DNA of 64,000 nt from contig NZ_LHPC01000031.1 of assembly GCF_001297125.1 (NCBI RefSeq), forward strand, positions 62,001 to 126,000, given 5' to 3'. Of this stretch, positions 24,405-33,395 are shown piece by piece. The position numbers and the translations under genes were made by a program. A model generated the notes under the pieces. It worked only from the letters and a program-made list of their open reading frames with translations, ran no database searches and had not been told where the DNA came from. Source of the DNA: Pseudomonas sp. RIT-PI-q. Its GTDB lineage: Bacteria > Pseudomonadota > Gammaproteobacteria > Pseudomonadales > Pseudomonadaceae. The first letter of the stretch is position 1; every line of letters starts with the position of its first letter.

Positions 24405-24914
24405 TTAATGGGGCGTGATGGCAGGTGTTGTGTTCACTGTTCCAGTATAAGGGGTGTGGACGACATATATGCGCACAAGCGGGTTGTTGGCTGCCATGTC
24501 GCGGGGCACTTCGCGAGAATAAGTGAACTCACTTCGATTTAATGTTTCCAGCTTCCTGATCACGGTTTTGGTCGGCCCTATATCGGGTATCAAAATATGG
24601 GTTTTATTATCGCCAGTGACAAAGAAGTAACCTCCGCCGCCATTGTTGTACTTTGATTCTCCCGTATCAGCGTAAAAAAACTCATAGCGATTGCGTTCGG
24701 GATCCCACGTCGATATTCCAACCACGCCAGGATAATTGGCTTTTACGTCTGTTTGTGGTGCCCCCTCTATATAGACCTTGGTTGTCAGCCATCGAGGCGA
24801 GGATGCCAGATCTCGAACGTCGGCAGTGGCGGGGGCTTGCTGCGCAAAGCTACCGAGAGGAAACAGCAGTGCCGCTAGAAGCAGGCCTGTAGAAGTAATA
24901 GTGTTTTTCTGCAT
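24405..24914 (-). CDS. Secreted protein, DUF4822-like
   Basis: This protein of 169 residues has a signal peptide ending at SFA-QQ (about residue 24). The mature region SPRWLTTKVY, YPGVVGISTWDPERNRYEFF, TGESKYNNGGGGYFFVTGDNKTHIL and a closing FTYSREV block resemble the lipocalin-like DUF4822 family, recalled from memory. Function is unknown. The upstream 431 bp (24915-25345) is AT-rich, contains a TA-rich run at about 25225-25235 and no gene I can support. Confidence 0.65.
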   Translation of the reverse strand: MQKNTITSTGLLLAALLFPLGSFAQQAPATADVRDLASSPRWLTTKVYIEGAPQTDVKANYPGVVGISTWDPERNRYEFFYADTGESKYNNGGGGYFFVTGDNKTHILIPDIGPTKTVIRKLETLNRSEFTYSREVPRDMAANNPLVRIYVVHTPYTGTVNTTPAITPH

Positions 24915-25345
24915 GCGGATAACCCCTTATCAACGTCGTTGGTCGCTAGCTAGCTCGCTATCAATCATTGAGATTGAAAACGTAAAAAACTATAGGCTTG
25001 GAGTTGGGGGTGTTCAATAGCAAGGTGATTGCTTGTAACAATTAAGTGCTTTTTTGATATCGGGTAATATTCTGTCGTACATGTTTTTAACGTTTCCGCT
25101 GTCGGACTTTTCCTACATGTCCAGATGACAATGCGATCGATATTGTTCGTCGGTGCGCGCCATATTGGCTAAAGATCACCTCCGCCAGGAAAGAAGGGCG
25201 CTACGGCGATTGCTTACACAGCATATATATATACGCCGAGTTTGTAAGTCGGATGATGAGGTTGCAAACTACTCGTTGACGCGAGGGACTTTATGAGGTG
25301 ATAGAAAAGTATCGTTGGATCGATTGTGACACGCAAGAAACGGAT

Positions 25346-25930
25346 TCAAGTTCGAATCAGAAAGCTCGTCGCTGCCTCAAGGATTTCATCGGATAACGGT
25401 TCGCCCTGAGTGGCTCGGGCCAGCGTCAGGGCTCCGACCATCAAGGAATATTGCACCAGCGCCTGTTGCCGGTCGCGGGCGTCATCGCCGCTGTCCATCA
25501 ACGAGCCAAAGCTGTCGAGCAGTTTATTCAGGCCTTCCATAAAGGTTTCGCGCAAACCACTCTCGGTCGCTTCGTGGCACATGTCCCCGGCGAAGGCCAC
25601 CACCGGGCAGCTGTCGCCCGGATTGTCGCGGCTGGCGGCAGACAGGTATGGCGCGATCAAGGCCTGGCGGGCGGCGGTTTTATCGTCATGTTCAGCAATT
25701 CGTTCCTTCCAGCGTCCTGCGGCCTGCGCGAATGCCCGGCCACTGGCCTCCTGTGCCAAGGCTTCCTTGGACTCGAAGTGCCCATAGAAACCGCCATGGG
25801 TCAGGCCTGCAGCCCCCATCACATCGACAACACTGATCCCGTGCAGGCCCCGCTCACGAAACAGCCGCGTGGCGGCCTCGACGATGATCTCGCGGTTGAG
25901 GTCGGCTTGCTTGCGGGAAACTCGAGGCAT
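25346..25930 (-). CDS. TetR/AcrR-family transcriptional regulator
   Basis: This protein of 194 residues has a helix-turn-helix at residues 10-55 (REIIVEAATRLFRERGLHGISVVDVMGAAGL, then GGFYGHFESKEAL). The C-terminal ligand domain has Cys in DSCPVVAF and DMCHEAT, a pattern of TetR proteins that sense electrophiles or small organics. It starts 31 nt after the tautomerase gene on the same strand, so it probably controls that gene and itself. The ATG at 25930 is chosen since it begins just before the HTH; the upstream ORF extension overlaps the intergenic space. Confidence 0.85.
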   Translation of the reverse strand: MPRVSRKQADLNREIIVEAATRLFRERGLHGISVVDVMGAAGLTHGGFYGHFESKEALAQEASGRAFAQAAGRWKERIAEHDDKTAARQALIAPYLSAASRDNPGDSCPVVAFAGDMCHEATESGLRETFMEGLNKLLDSFGSLMDSGDDARDRQQALVQYSLMVGALTLARATQGEPLSDEILEAATSFLIRT

Positions 25931-25961
25931 TGGGGGCTCACAGGTAGGTAAAGGGTGGGAA

Positions 25962-26345
25962 TCAAAGGGCGTACTGGGCAATGCCATTGCCGAAGGACCA
26001 GTTTTCTTTCTTCACTTCCACCAGATTAATGAAGACGTCCTCCAGGCGCACCGCCAGTTCTGCGTTAAGGCTCTCGGCGATGGTTTTGTAGAGGAGTTTT
26101 TTCTGCTCGACGGTCCGGCCTTCGCTCAGGGAGATCTGGATCACCACCAGATTGTCGGTGCGATCAATGCCAAGGTAGCCGGGATCAAAGATGAAATGCT
26201 GTTCATCGTGTTCGGCAAGGATCTGGAAATTATCGTTCTTCGGCACGCCAATCGTGCTGTGCATGGCGGCATAAATCAGCTGCCCGACGCGCTTGGCGAA
26301 AGTGGGGTCCTGATGCTTTTTGATGTCGACGCGAACCAGTGGCAT
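25962..26345 (-). CDS. Tautomerase-superfamily protein
   Basis: This protein of 127 residues starts MPLVRVDI, with Pro2 exposed after Met removal. That is the catalytic base of the 4-oxalocrotonate tautomerase superfamily. Its length fits the double beta-alpha-beta (MIF/CHMI-like) forms and not the 62-residue type. GRTVEQKKLLYKTIAESL near residue 75 is the helix of the second unit. The substrate is unknown; linkage to the TetR gene suggests it detoxifies or processes an inducing compound. Confidence 0.85.
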   Translation of the reverse strand: MPLVRVDIKKHQDPTFAKRVGQLIYAAMHSTIGVPKNDNFQILAEHDEQHFIFDPGYLGIDRTDNLVVIQISLSEGRTVEQKKLLYKTIAESLNAELAVRLEDVFINLVEVKKENWSFGNGIAQYAL

Positions 26346-26467
26346 GGGTTGACTCCAGAAGAGAGGCAGGACACTTCAAAATACATGATGGAAAACCTTT
26401 ATCAAGCGGGGATTGCTGTTCAGCGATGAACTGCGGGTCCAAGCACGTTTTCGACAACACCTGATAT

Positions 26468-26563
26468 CCCTGTGGGAGCGGGCTTGCCCGCGAAGACGTC
26501 GGCCCATTCGGCATCAATGTGGCTGACAGACCGCTATCGCGGGCAAGCCCGCTCCCACAGGGG
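26468..26563. repeat. REP pair, 'cgcgggcaagcccgctcccaca' family
   Basis: Arms 26468-26493 and 26537-26563 lie in the 390-bp gap between the divergent tautomerase and sdaC genes. The remainder of the gap holds the sdaC promoter region and no gene. Confidence 0.85.
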
Positions 26564-26672
26564 GGTTGTTGCTCACTATCATCTGATCCGCACCACCGCT
26601 CTTCAGCTAAGTCTTTGCTTCTGTTGATTAATCCCGGACAATCGCGCCCCTGTTTCGGCCAGGGCGCTGCCT

Positions 26673-26688
26673 GTCGGATTTTTCCGAC
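26673..26688. promoter_or_regulatory. Palindrome GTCGGA-TTTT-TCCGAC before sdaC
   Basis: Perfect 6-bp arms with a TTTT spacer lie 48 bp before the sdaC start. It may be an operator for an amino-acid-responsive regulator; the regulator is not identified. Confidence 0.4.
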
Positions 26689-26735
26689 TCGTCCTGACCG
26701 AGTGGCAAGTGACCGGAATGCGGAGATCCTACCGG

Positions 26736-28016
26736 ATGAATGATCAGGCCAATAGCGTCGACGAACGCTATGTAGCGGCGACACCAGCGAGCCTCGCGAG
26801 CTGGAATCGCCATGACACCACCTGGATGCTGGGCCTGTTTGGCACGGCCATCGGGGCCGGCACCCTGTTTTTACCGATCAATGCGGGTCTGGGCGGCTTC
26901 TGGCCGTTGCTGGTCCTGGCGGTGTTGGCGTTCCCCATGACCTTCTACGCACACCGTGGCCTGACCCGCTTCGTATTGTCCGGTCGCGAAGGCGCGGACA
27001 TCACCGAAGTGGTGGAAGAACATTTCGGGATCAAGGCCGGTGCGTTGATCACCTTGCTGTACTTCTTCGCGATCTTCCCGATCCTGCTGATCTACAGCGT
27101 GGCGCTGACCAACACCGTGGGCAGTTTCCTCGAGCATCAACTGCACATCATGCCGCCACCGCGCATCGTGCTGTCGTTGGTGCTGATCCTCGGCCTGCTG
27201 GCCGTGGTGCGTTGTGGCGAGCAAGCGATCGTCAAGGCGATGAGCCTGATGGTGTATCCGTTCATCGTGGCGCTGCTGTTTCTCGCGGTGTTCCTGATTC
27301 CACACTGGAACGGCGGCATCCTGGCCACCGCTTCGACACTGCCTGAGCCGTCGGCGCTGCTGCACACCTTGTGGCTGGCGATTCCGGTGATGGTGTTCTC
27401 GTTCAACCATTCGCCGATCATCTCGGCGTTCGCGGTCGACCAGAAACGTCGCTACGGCGATCACGCTGAAGAGCGCAGCTCGCAGATCCTGTCCCGCGCC
27501 CACGCCTTGATGGTGGTGATGGTGCTGTTCTTCGTCTTCAGTTGCGTGCTGACCCTGTCGCCGGCGCAATTGGCGGAAGCCAAGGCGCAGAACCTGTCGA
27601 TCCTGTCGTACCTGGCCAACCACTTCAGCAACCCGACCATCGAGTTTGCAGCGCCGTTGATTGCGTTCGTGGCGATCTCCAAGTCGTTCCTCGGTCACTA
27701 CATCGGTGCCAGCGAAGGCCTTAAAGGCCTGATCGTGAAAAGCGGCAAGCGCCCGGCGCCGAAGACCCTGGACCGCATGACCGCTGCTTTCATGCTGGTG
27801 GTGTGCTGGATCGTTGCCACGCTGAACCCGAGCATTCTGAGGATGATCGAAACCCTGGGTGGCCCGATCATCGCGGCGATTCTGTTCCTGATGCCGATGT
27901 ACGCAATCCGCAAGGTTCCGGCGATGGCGCGTTATCGCGGTCAGGCGTCCAACGTCTTCGTGACGGCGGTGGGCCTGGTGGCGATTTCGGCGTTGATCTA
28001 TTCGCTGACCGCCTGA
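26736..28016 (+). CDS. sdaC: Serine transporter, HAAAP/SdaC family
   Basis: This permease of 426 residues has eleven hydrophobic segments. It closely follows Escherichia coli SdaC from memory: MLGLFGTAIGAGTLFLPINAG near residue 35, AHRGLTRFVLSG, DITEVVEEHFGI, YFFAIFPILLIYSVA, FSFNHSPIISAF near residue 220 and PSILRMIETLGGPIIA near residue 365. It would import L-serine by proton symport. No serine deaminase gene is adjacent, unlike sdaCB in E. coli. The start at 26736 gives the family-like short polar N-terminus. Confidence 0.88.
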   Translation: MNDQANSVDERYVAATPASLASWNRHDTTWMLGLFGTAIGAGTLFLPINAGLGGFWPLLVLAVLAFPMTFYAHRGLTRFVLSGREGADITEVVEEHFGIKAGALITLLYFFAIFPILLIYSVALTNTVGSFLEHQLHIMPPPRIVLSLVLILGLLAVVRCGEQAIVKAMSLMVYPFIVALLFLAVFLIPHWNGGILATASTLPEPSALLHTLWLAIPVMVFSFNHSPIISAFAVDQKRRYGDHAEERSSQILSRAHALMVVMVLFFVFSCVLTLSPAQLAEAKAQNLSILSYLANHFSNPTIEFAAPLIAFVAISKSFLGHYIGASEGLKGLIVKSGKRPAPKTLDRMTAAFMLVVCWIVATLNPSILRMIETLGGPIIAAILFLMPMYAIRKVPAMARYRGQASNVFVTAVGLVAISALIYSLTA

Positions 28017-28024
28017 CGCATCTC

Positions 28025-28120
28025 CCTGTAGGAGCGAGGCTTGCCCGCGAAGAACGATAATGCGGACAACCTGCAAGACCGCGTTATCGTTGTTCGCGGG
28101 CAAGCCTCGCTCCTACAGGG
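28025..28120. repeat. REP pair, 'gtaggagcgaggcttgcccgcgaag' family
   Basis: Arms 28025-28054 and 28091-28120 lie just after the sdaC stop codon, where the hairpin may mark the transcript end. Confidence 0.85.
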
Positions 28121-28274
28121 GTGAGGCGTTTTTTATTGCGCTGAAAACACCCGACACCTGACCCAGAGCCGACATAGCGGGCGATTAGCGATTAAGCTTG
28201 CGCTGCATAAACGCGTAGTAGAGCGTTTGCCGGGGAATCGCCCCGGCCAGTCGATCTTTCTCTGGAGACGCTTC

Positions 28275-29936
28275 ATGGCTCATGCTCACGGTGCATCGGC
28301 GCAACCCCGTGCCGCTTCGCCTAACCGTTGGCGGGATGTGTTGGCCGGGTTGTCGATTGCCGGATTGTTGTTGCCCGAGGCGGTCGCGTATTCAAGCATT
28401 GCTGCGTTGCCGCCACAGGCCGGGGTGATTGCGTTGTTTGCCGGTCTGCTGTGCTACGGGCTGTTGGGCACCAGTCGTTTCGCCATTGTCTCCGCGACCT
28501 CGTCTTCAGCGGCGGTTCTGGCCGCCGCCACCGCCACGCTGGCCAACGGTGATTCAGGCCTGCGTCTGTCCCTGGCGATCGGCCTGGTGTTGGTGACCGG
28601 TGGTTTCTTCCTGCTGGCCGGGCTGTTCAAGCTCGGCAGCGTTACCTCATTCATCGCCAAACCGGTGCTGCGCGGCTTTGCGTTGGGACTGGCCGTGACC
28701 ATCATCCTCAAGCAAGTGGCGACCATCGTTGACGTGCACTTGAGCAACGGCAACCTGATCCGGTTCATGCCTCAGCTGCTGGAGCAGTGGCCGCAGTGGA
28801 ACTGGATCGGTGCGCTGGTCGCGGCGGTGGCGCTGCTGGTGTTGTGGTTGTGCGCGCGGATCAGGCGTTTGCCGGGAGGTTTGCTCGTAGTGGCGCTGGG
28901 TATCGCGGCGGGTCAGTGGCTGAACTTGCCGGCGTACGGGGTGAAATTGATCGGGGTGATCGATCTGAGCCTCGAAGTGCCCCATCTTCCGGTGTTGCCG
29001 TTCGCCGACTGGTTGCACCTGGGGGAGTTGGCGTTTGCGATGGTGATGATTCTGTACGCCGAATCCTACGGCTCGATCACCTCGTTCGCGCTCAAGCATG
29101 GCGACCGGGTTTCCTCGAACCGTGACCTGCTGGCACTCGGCGCAGCCAATCTGCTGTCGGGCCTGTTTCATGGCATGCCGGCGGGCGCCGGTTATTCGGC
29201 AACTTCGGCCAATGAGGCGGCGGGTGCCGGGTCGCGAATGGCCGGCGCGGTCGCGGCGGGGGTGGTGTTGCTCATCGTGTTGACCGTTTTGCCCTGGATT
29301 GCCCTGACCCCCGAGCCGGTCCTGGCGGCCATCGTCATTTTTGCCTTGGCGCGTGGCTTGAGCCTGCAGCCATTGGGGCGCTATTTCATCTGGCGCCGCG
29401 ACCGCCTGCTGGTGATCTGCGCGGTGGCGGCGGTGCTGGTGTTGGGCGTGCTGGACGGCTTGTTGGTGGCGGTGGTGATCAGTGTGGTACTGATGTTGAA
29501 GCAGATGTCGTCGGCGGATATTCAGGTGCTTGGGAGAATCGGCGACGGGCATGATTTTGTCGACATGCAACGCCATCCCGAGGCTCAGGAAATACCCGGC
29601 GTGCTGATCGTACGGCCGAGCGAGGCGCTGTTTTTCGCTAACGTGGAGCGCATTCTCGGTGGGGCGTTGCGCCTGGCCCGACATGCATCACCGCCGATTC
29701 ATACAATTATTCTCAGTCTCGAAGAGTCGCCCGATCTGGACGGCACCAGCATCGAAGCACTGGAAGCATTCTTTTTACAGGTGCGGGCCGAGGACAAGTT
29801 GCTGATCCTGGCGCGGCTGAAACACGAGGCAAAGGCGGTGCTGTCGAAGTTGCCGACGCGGGAGCTGGATCAGGTAATACTCAGCGGTTTGAGCGTCGAC
29901 GGCGCAGTGCAACAAGCCCTCAACCCGAACACATAA
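28275..29936 (+). CDS. SulP-family inorganic anion transporter with STAS domain
   Basis: This protein of 553 residues has a hydrophobic core of ten or more segments (LAGLSIAGLLLPEAVAYSSIAALPP near residue 20 is the SulP signature). A cytoplasmic STAS domain follows at about 430-545 (VLIVRPSEALFFANVER, then EESPDLDGTSIEALEAF). SulP proteins carry sulfate, bicarbonate, C4-dicarboxylates or similar anions. No carbonic anhydrase or sulfate-assimilation gene is adjacent, so the substrate is open. The ATG at 28275 has a TGGAG site. Confidence 0.88.
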   Translation: MAHAHGASAQPRAASPNRWRDVLAGLSIAGLLLPEAVAYSSIAALPPQAGVIALFAGLLCYGLLGTSRFAIVSATSSSAAVLAAATATLANGDSGLRLSLAIGLVLVTGGFFLLAGLFKLGSVTSFIAKPVLRGFALGLAVTIILKQVATIVDVHLSNGNLIRFMPQLLEQWPQWNWIGALVAAVALLVLWLCARIRRLPGGLLVVALGIAAGQWLNLPAYGVKLIGVIDLSLEVPHLPVLPFADWLHLGELAFAMVMILYAESYGSITSFALKHGDRVSSNRDLLALGAANLLSGLFHGMPAGAGYSATSANEAAGAGSRMAGAVAAGVVLLIVLTVLPWIALTPEPVLAAIVIFALARGLSLQPLGRYFIWRRDRLLVICAVAAVLVLGVLDGLLVAVVISVVLMLKQMSSADIQVLGRIGDGHDFVDMQRHPEAQEIPGVLIVRPSEALFFANVERILGGALRLARHASPPIHTIILSLEESPDLDGTSIEALEAFFLQVRAEDKLLILARLKHEAKAVLSKLPTRELDQVILSGLSVDGAVQQALNPNT

Positions 29937-29939
29937 CGT

Positions 29940-30046
29940 GTAGGAGCGAGGCTTGCCCGCGAAGGCGGTGTGTCAGCAAAACAATCGTTGGATGACACAC
30001 CGCCTTCGCGGGCAAGTCGAATCGTCGCACCGCTCGCTCCTACAGG
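29940..30046. repeat. REP pair carrying an internal insert
   Basis: The left arm (29940-29968) is standard. The right arm (30001-30046) is interrupted after GCAAG by TCGAATCGTCGCACC before CGCTCGCTCC. The same insert appears in the REP at 43639-43744, in a different arm family. Confidence 0.75.
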
Positions 30047-30058
30047 GGTTACAGGCAT

Positions 30059-30096
30059 AAAAAAACGCCGCTCATCTCGCGATGGGCGGCGTTTTT
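30059..30096 (-). terminator. Intrinsic terminator of acnB
   Basis: The stem AACGCCGC / GCGGCGTT, extended by CAT/ATG pairing, has an A-run on one side and T6 on the other, 16 nt beyond the acnB stop codon. It could work in both directions. Confidence 0.85.
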
Positions 30097-30111
30097 TATT
30101 GCGTTGCTACG

Positions 30112-32721
30112 TTAGGCTTGAACGACCGGGATGTTGGCGTTCGCAGCAGCTTCACGGAACTCGGCGATCTGGTCGAAGGACAGGTAGCGGTAAACATCAG
30201 CCGCCATGCTGTCGATCTTGCCAGCGTATTCCATGTACTCCTCGACGGTCGGCAGGCGACCCAGGATGGACGCAACGGACGCCAACTCAGCCGAAGCCAG
30301 GTAAACGTTCGCGCCGTCACCCAGACGGTTCGGGAAGTTACGGGTCGACGTCGACACCACAGTCGAGTTCGGCTCTACACGTGCCTGGTTACCCATGCAC
30401 AGCGAGCAGCCCGGCATTTCCATGCGCGCGCCGGCCTTGCCGTAGATGCCGTAGTAGCCTTCTTCGGTCAGTTGGTGAGCGTCCATCTTGGTCGGCGGCG
30501 ACAGCCACAGACGGGTTGGCAGCTGACCCTTGACCTGATCCAGCAGTTTACCGGCAGCGCGGAAGTGACCAATGTTGGTCATGCACGAACCGATGAACAC
30601 TTCGTCGATCTTCTCGCCAGCAACGCTGGACAGCAGACGGGCGTCGTCCGGATCGTTAGGCGCGCAGAGTACAGGCTCTTTGATGTCGGCCAGGTCGATT
30701 TCGATGACTTCAGCGTATTCCGCGTCAGCATCGGCAACCATCAACTCAGGGTTGGCAACCCAGGCTTCCATCGCTTGAGCGCGACGTTCCAGGGTACGTG
30801 GATCGCCGTAGCCTTCGCCGATCATCCAGCGCAGCAGGGTGATGTTGGAGTTCAGGTACTCGGTGATCGACTCTTTCGACAGCTTGATGGTGCAACCGGC
30901 AGCCGAACGTTCGGCCGAGGCGTCGGACAGCTCGAAAGCCTGTTCGATGCTCAGGTTGTCCAGGCCTTCGATTTCCAGGATGCGGCCGGAGAAGGCGTTC
31001 TTCTTGCCTTTCTTCTCAACGGTCAACAGGCCAGCCTGAATCGCGAAGTAAGGAATGGCGTGAACCAGGTCACGCAGGGTGACGCCCGGTTGCATTTTGC
31101 CTTTGAAGCGCACCAGGATCGATTCCGGCATGTCCAGCGGCATAACGCCGGTGGCAGCGGCGAACGCCACCAGACCAGAACCGGCCGGGAACGAGATGCC
31201 CATCGGGAAACGAGTGTGCGAGTCACCACCAGTGCCGACGGTGTCCGGCAGCAGCATACGGTTCAGCCAGCTGTGGATGATGCCGTCGCCCGGACGCAGG
31301 GAAACGCCGCCGCGGGTCATGATGAAGTCTGGCAGGGTGTGGTGGGTGGTCACGTCGATCGGCTTTGGATAAGCCGCGGTGTGGCAGAAAGACTGCATTA
31401 CCAGATCGGTCGAGAAGCCCAGGCACGCCAGGTCTTTCAGTTCGTCACGGGTCATAGGACCGGTGGTGTCCTGGGAGCCGACGGTGGTCATCTTCGGTTC
31501 GCAGTAAGTACCTGGACGAACGCCTTTGCCTTCCGGCAGGCCGCAGGCCTTGCCGACCATTTTCTGTGCCAGGGTGAAGCCCTTGCCGGTGTCGACAGGT
31601 GCTTCAGGCAGTTTGAACAGGTCGGTTGGGCCCAGGCCCAGCTCGGCGCGGGCTTTGTCGGTCAAACCGCGACCGATGATCAACGGGATACGGCCGCCAG
31701 CACGAACTTCGTCCAAAAGAACCGGAGTCTTCATCTGGAAGGTGGTCAGGACTTCGTCGGTGCCGTGTTTGCAGACTTTGCCAGCATGCGGGTACAGGTC
31801 GATCACGTCGCCCATGTTCATGTTGGTGACGTCGAATTCGATCGGCAGTGCGCCGGCATCTTCCATGGTGTTGTAGAAGATCGGAGCGATCTTGCTGCCG
31901 AAGCAGAAACCGCCAGCACGCTTGTTCGGCACGAAAGGAACGTCGTCGCCGAAGAACCACAGTACCGAGTTGGTTGCCGATTTACGCGAAGAACCAGTAC
32001 CGACCACGTCGCCGACGTAGGCGATCGGGAAGCCGCTGTTGCGCATTTCTTCGATCTGCTTCATCGGACCGGTAACGCCTTGGGCGTCAGGCACGATGCC
32101 TTCACGGGCCATTTTCAGCATGGCCAGGGCGTGCAGCGGGATGTCCGGGCGGGACCAGGCATCCGGGGCAGGGGACAGGTCGTCGGTGTTGGTTTCGCCG
32201 GTGACCTTGAACACGCGCAGGCTGATCTTGTCGGCCAGTACAGGGCGGTTCTTGAACCACTCGCCGTCAGCCCAGGATTGCAGCACGCCTTTAGCGTGAA
32301 CGTTACCGTTCTTGGCTTTTTCAGCGACGTCGTGGAAGGCGTCGAACATCAGCAGGGTGTGCTTGAGTTCTTTGGCAGCGACAGGCGCCAGTTCGGCGTC
32401 GTCCAGCAGGTTGACCAGGGTGACGATGTTGTAGCCGCCTTGCATGGTGCCGAGCAGTTCAACAGCGCGTTTCTTGTCGATCAGAGGGGAAGTGGCTTCG
32501 CCTTTGGCCAGAGCAGACAGGAAGCCGGCCTTTACATAGGCTGCTTCGTCCACGCCAGGCGGAACGCGATTGGTGATCAGGTCAACGAGGAAAGCTTCTT
32601 CGCCAGCCGGGGGATTTTTCAGCAGCTCGACCAGGCCTGCAGTTTGTTCGGCGTTAAGCGGCTGGGGAACGATACCCAGTGCTGCACGCTCTTCGATATG
32701 TTTGCGGTAGGCTTCAAGCAC
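30112..32721 (-). CDS. acnB: Aconitate hydratase B
   Basis: This protein of 869 residues interconverts citrate and isocitrate in the TCA cycle and, in apo form, can bind mRNA. The helical HEAT-like N-terminal domain (AYRKHIEERAALG onwards), the swivel domain and the Fe-S core are all present. The cluster cysteines are in FIGSCMTN near residue 710 and GCSLCMGNQ near residue 770; the active-site GSSRKSATNS is near residue 245. The GTG at 32721 is the start, preceded by GAGG at proper spacing and giving the usual VLEAYRKH N-terminus. The gene is monocistronic with a strong terminator. Confidence 0.97.
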   Translation of the reverse strand: MLEAYRKHIEERAALGIVPQPLNAEQTAGLVELLKNPPAGEEAFLVDLITNRVPPGVDEAAYVKAGFLSALAKGEATSPLIDKKRAVELLGTMQGGYNIVTLVNLLDDAELAPVAAKELKHTLLMFDAFHDVAEKAKNGNVHAKGVLQSWADGEWFKNRPVLADKISLRVFKVTGETNTDDLSPAPDAWSRPDIPLHALAMLKMAREGIVPDAQGVTGPMKQIEEMRNSGFPIAYVGDVVGTGSSRKSATNSVLWFFGDDVPFVPNKRAGGFCFGSKIAPIFYNTMEDAGALPIEFDVTNMNMGDVIDLYPHAGKVCKHGTDEVLTTFQMKTPVLLDEVRAGGRIPLIIGRGLTDKARAELGLGPTDLFKLPEAPVDTGKGFTLAQKMVGKACGLPEGKGVRPGTYCEPKMTTVGSQDTTGPMTRDELKDLACLGFSTDLVMQSFCHTAAYPKPIDVTTHHTLPDFIMTRGGVSLRPGDGIIHSWLNRMLLPDTVGTGGDSHTRFPMGISFPAGSGLVAFAAATGVMPLDMPESILVRFKGKMQPGVTLRDLVHAIPYFAIQAGLLTVEKKGKKNAFSGRILEIEGLDNLSIEQAFELSDASAERSAAGCTIKLSKESITEYLNSNITLLRWMIGEGYGDPRTLERRAQAMEAWVANPELMVADADAEYAEVIEIDLADIKEPVLCAPNDPDDARLLSSVAGEKIDEVFIGSCMTNIGHFRAAGKLLDQVKGQLPTRLWLSPPTKMDAHQLTEEGYYGIYGKAGARMEMPGCSLCMGNQARVEPNSTVVSTSTRNFPNRLGDGANVYLASAELASVASILGRLPTVEEYMEYAGKIDSMAADVYRYLSFDQIAEFREAAANANIPVVQA

Positions 32722-33042
32722 AGTTATTACCCTCATCAGTGGTCCCAAATGGGTGTCCGGGACGCTCATCCCGAAATTGCCGTACTCATGCGCTGCATGG
32801 CGTTGTGCGCCACTTAGCCAGAATTACCGACAATTCCTTACAGAAGCTGCTTTCAAAGTTTTACGCCTGCAGAACGGGAGCTGATGAGGGTTGGCGTTGG
32901 GCTTTTCCCCGCTGGAAAAACCCCTCGCCAACACCGCTCTGAAGGAACGACTGTGCTCGTGACGCTTTGAAAACAGCTTCTAACGGACATTGGCGCCTTA
33001 AAAGGCTGGCTGATTCTACGGCAAAAAAAAATTAAAGGTAAG

Positions 33043-33312
33043 TCAGGGTCTATTGGACTTTGGTGGCGGACCGCGTTGCTGGGCCAATGTGTGCGAGGCA
33101 AGGCGCGGGATGCCGCCCATGGTTGTTCCCTTGGCAAATCCTGCAACGCAGCCTCGCGCACATTGGCACGCAACCCGAAGGGACGGTGCCCGCTTGGTGC
33201 AGGGCTGCGTTGCTCGGAACTTATTTGGAACAACCAAACCACGTTCCTCGCGCCTTGCCCTGCACCAAGCGGGCCTCCGTCGCGGCCGTCACCAAAGTCC
33301 AATAGACCCTGA
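33043..33312. mobile_element. Nested inverted-repeat element (MITE-like), non-coding
   Basis: A perfect 23-bp terminal inverted repeat (33043-33065 and 33290-33312) begins TCAGGGTCTATTGGAC. Inside are two further hairpins: 33084-33099 with 33151-33166 (15 of 16 pairs) and 33188-33205 with 33257-33274 (18 of 18). There is no credible ORF. It fills the centre of the 674-bp gap between acnB and the DUF1289 gene; the rest is the acnB promoter and 80 bp before the DUF1289 gene. No direct target duplication is obvious. It could be a transposon-derived miniature element or a structured RNA. Confidence 0.6.
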
Positions 33313-33395
33313 GCCCTTTAACTTTGAGGGGTGATCAATGTTAGACAAAGGGCTAACATGCCGGCCTGTTCTGCTTTCCCGTATTTTGCCTACCT

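Noticed and set aside
24915..25345. A small gene or RNA in the 431-bp AT-rich gap
   Set aside because: No ORF with a ribosome site, no tRNA-like fold and no terminator could be supported by eye.
26346..26460. TetR operator before the tautomerase gene
   Set aside because: No convincing palindrome was found. The AT-rich stretch near 26380 is only weakly symmetric.
26690..26735. Sigma-54 promoter and AauR-type site before sdaC
   Set aside because: TGGCAAG is followed by GA at the -12 position. The palindrome has a TCGG-N6-CCGA spacing, unlike the TTCGG-N4-CCGAA I recall for AauR. Only the palindrome is reported.
30082..32817. 911-codon open frame opposite acnB
   Set aside because: It is a high-GC shadow of acnB with no ribosome site and no recognisable domain. 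The acnB strand has all the family motifs.
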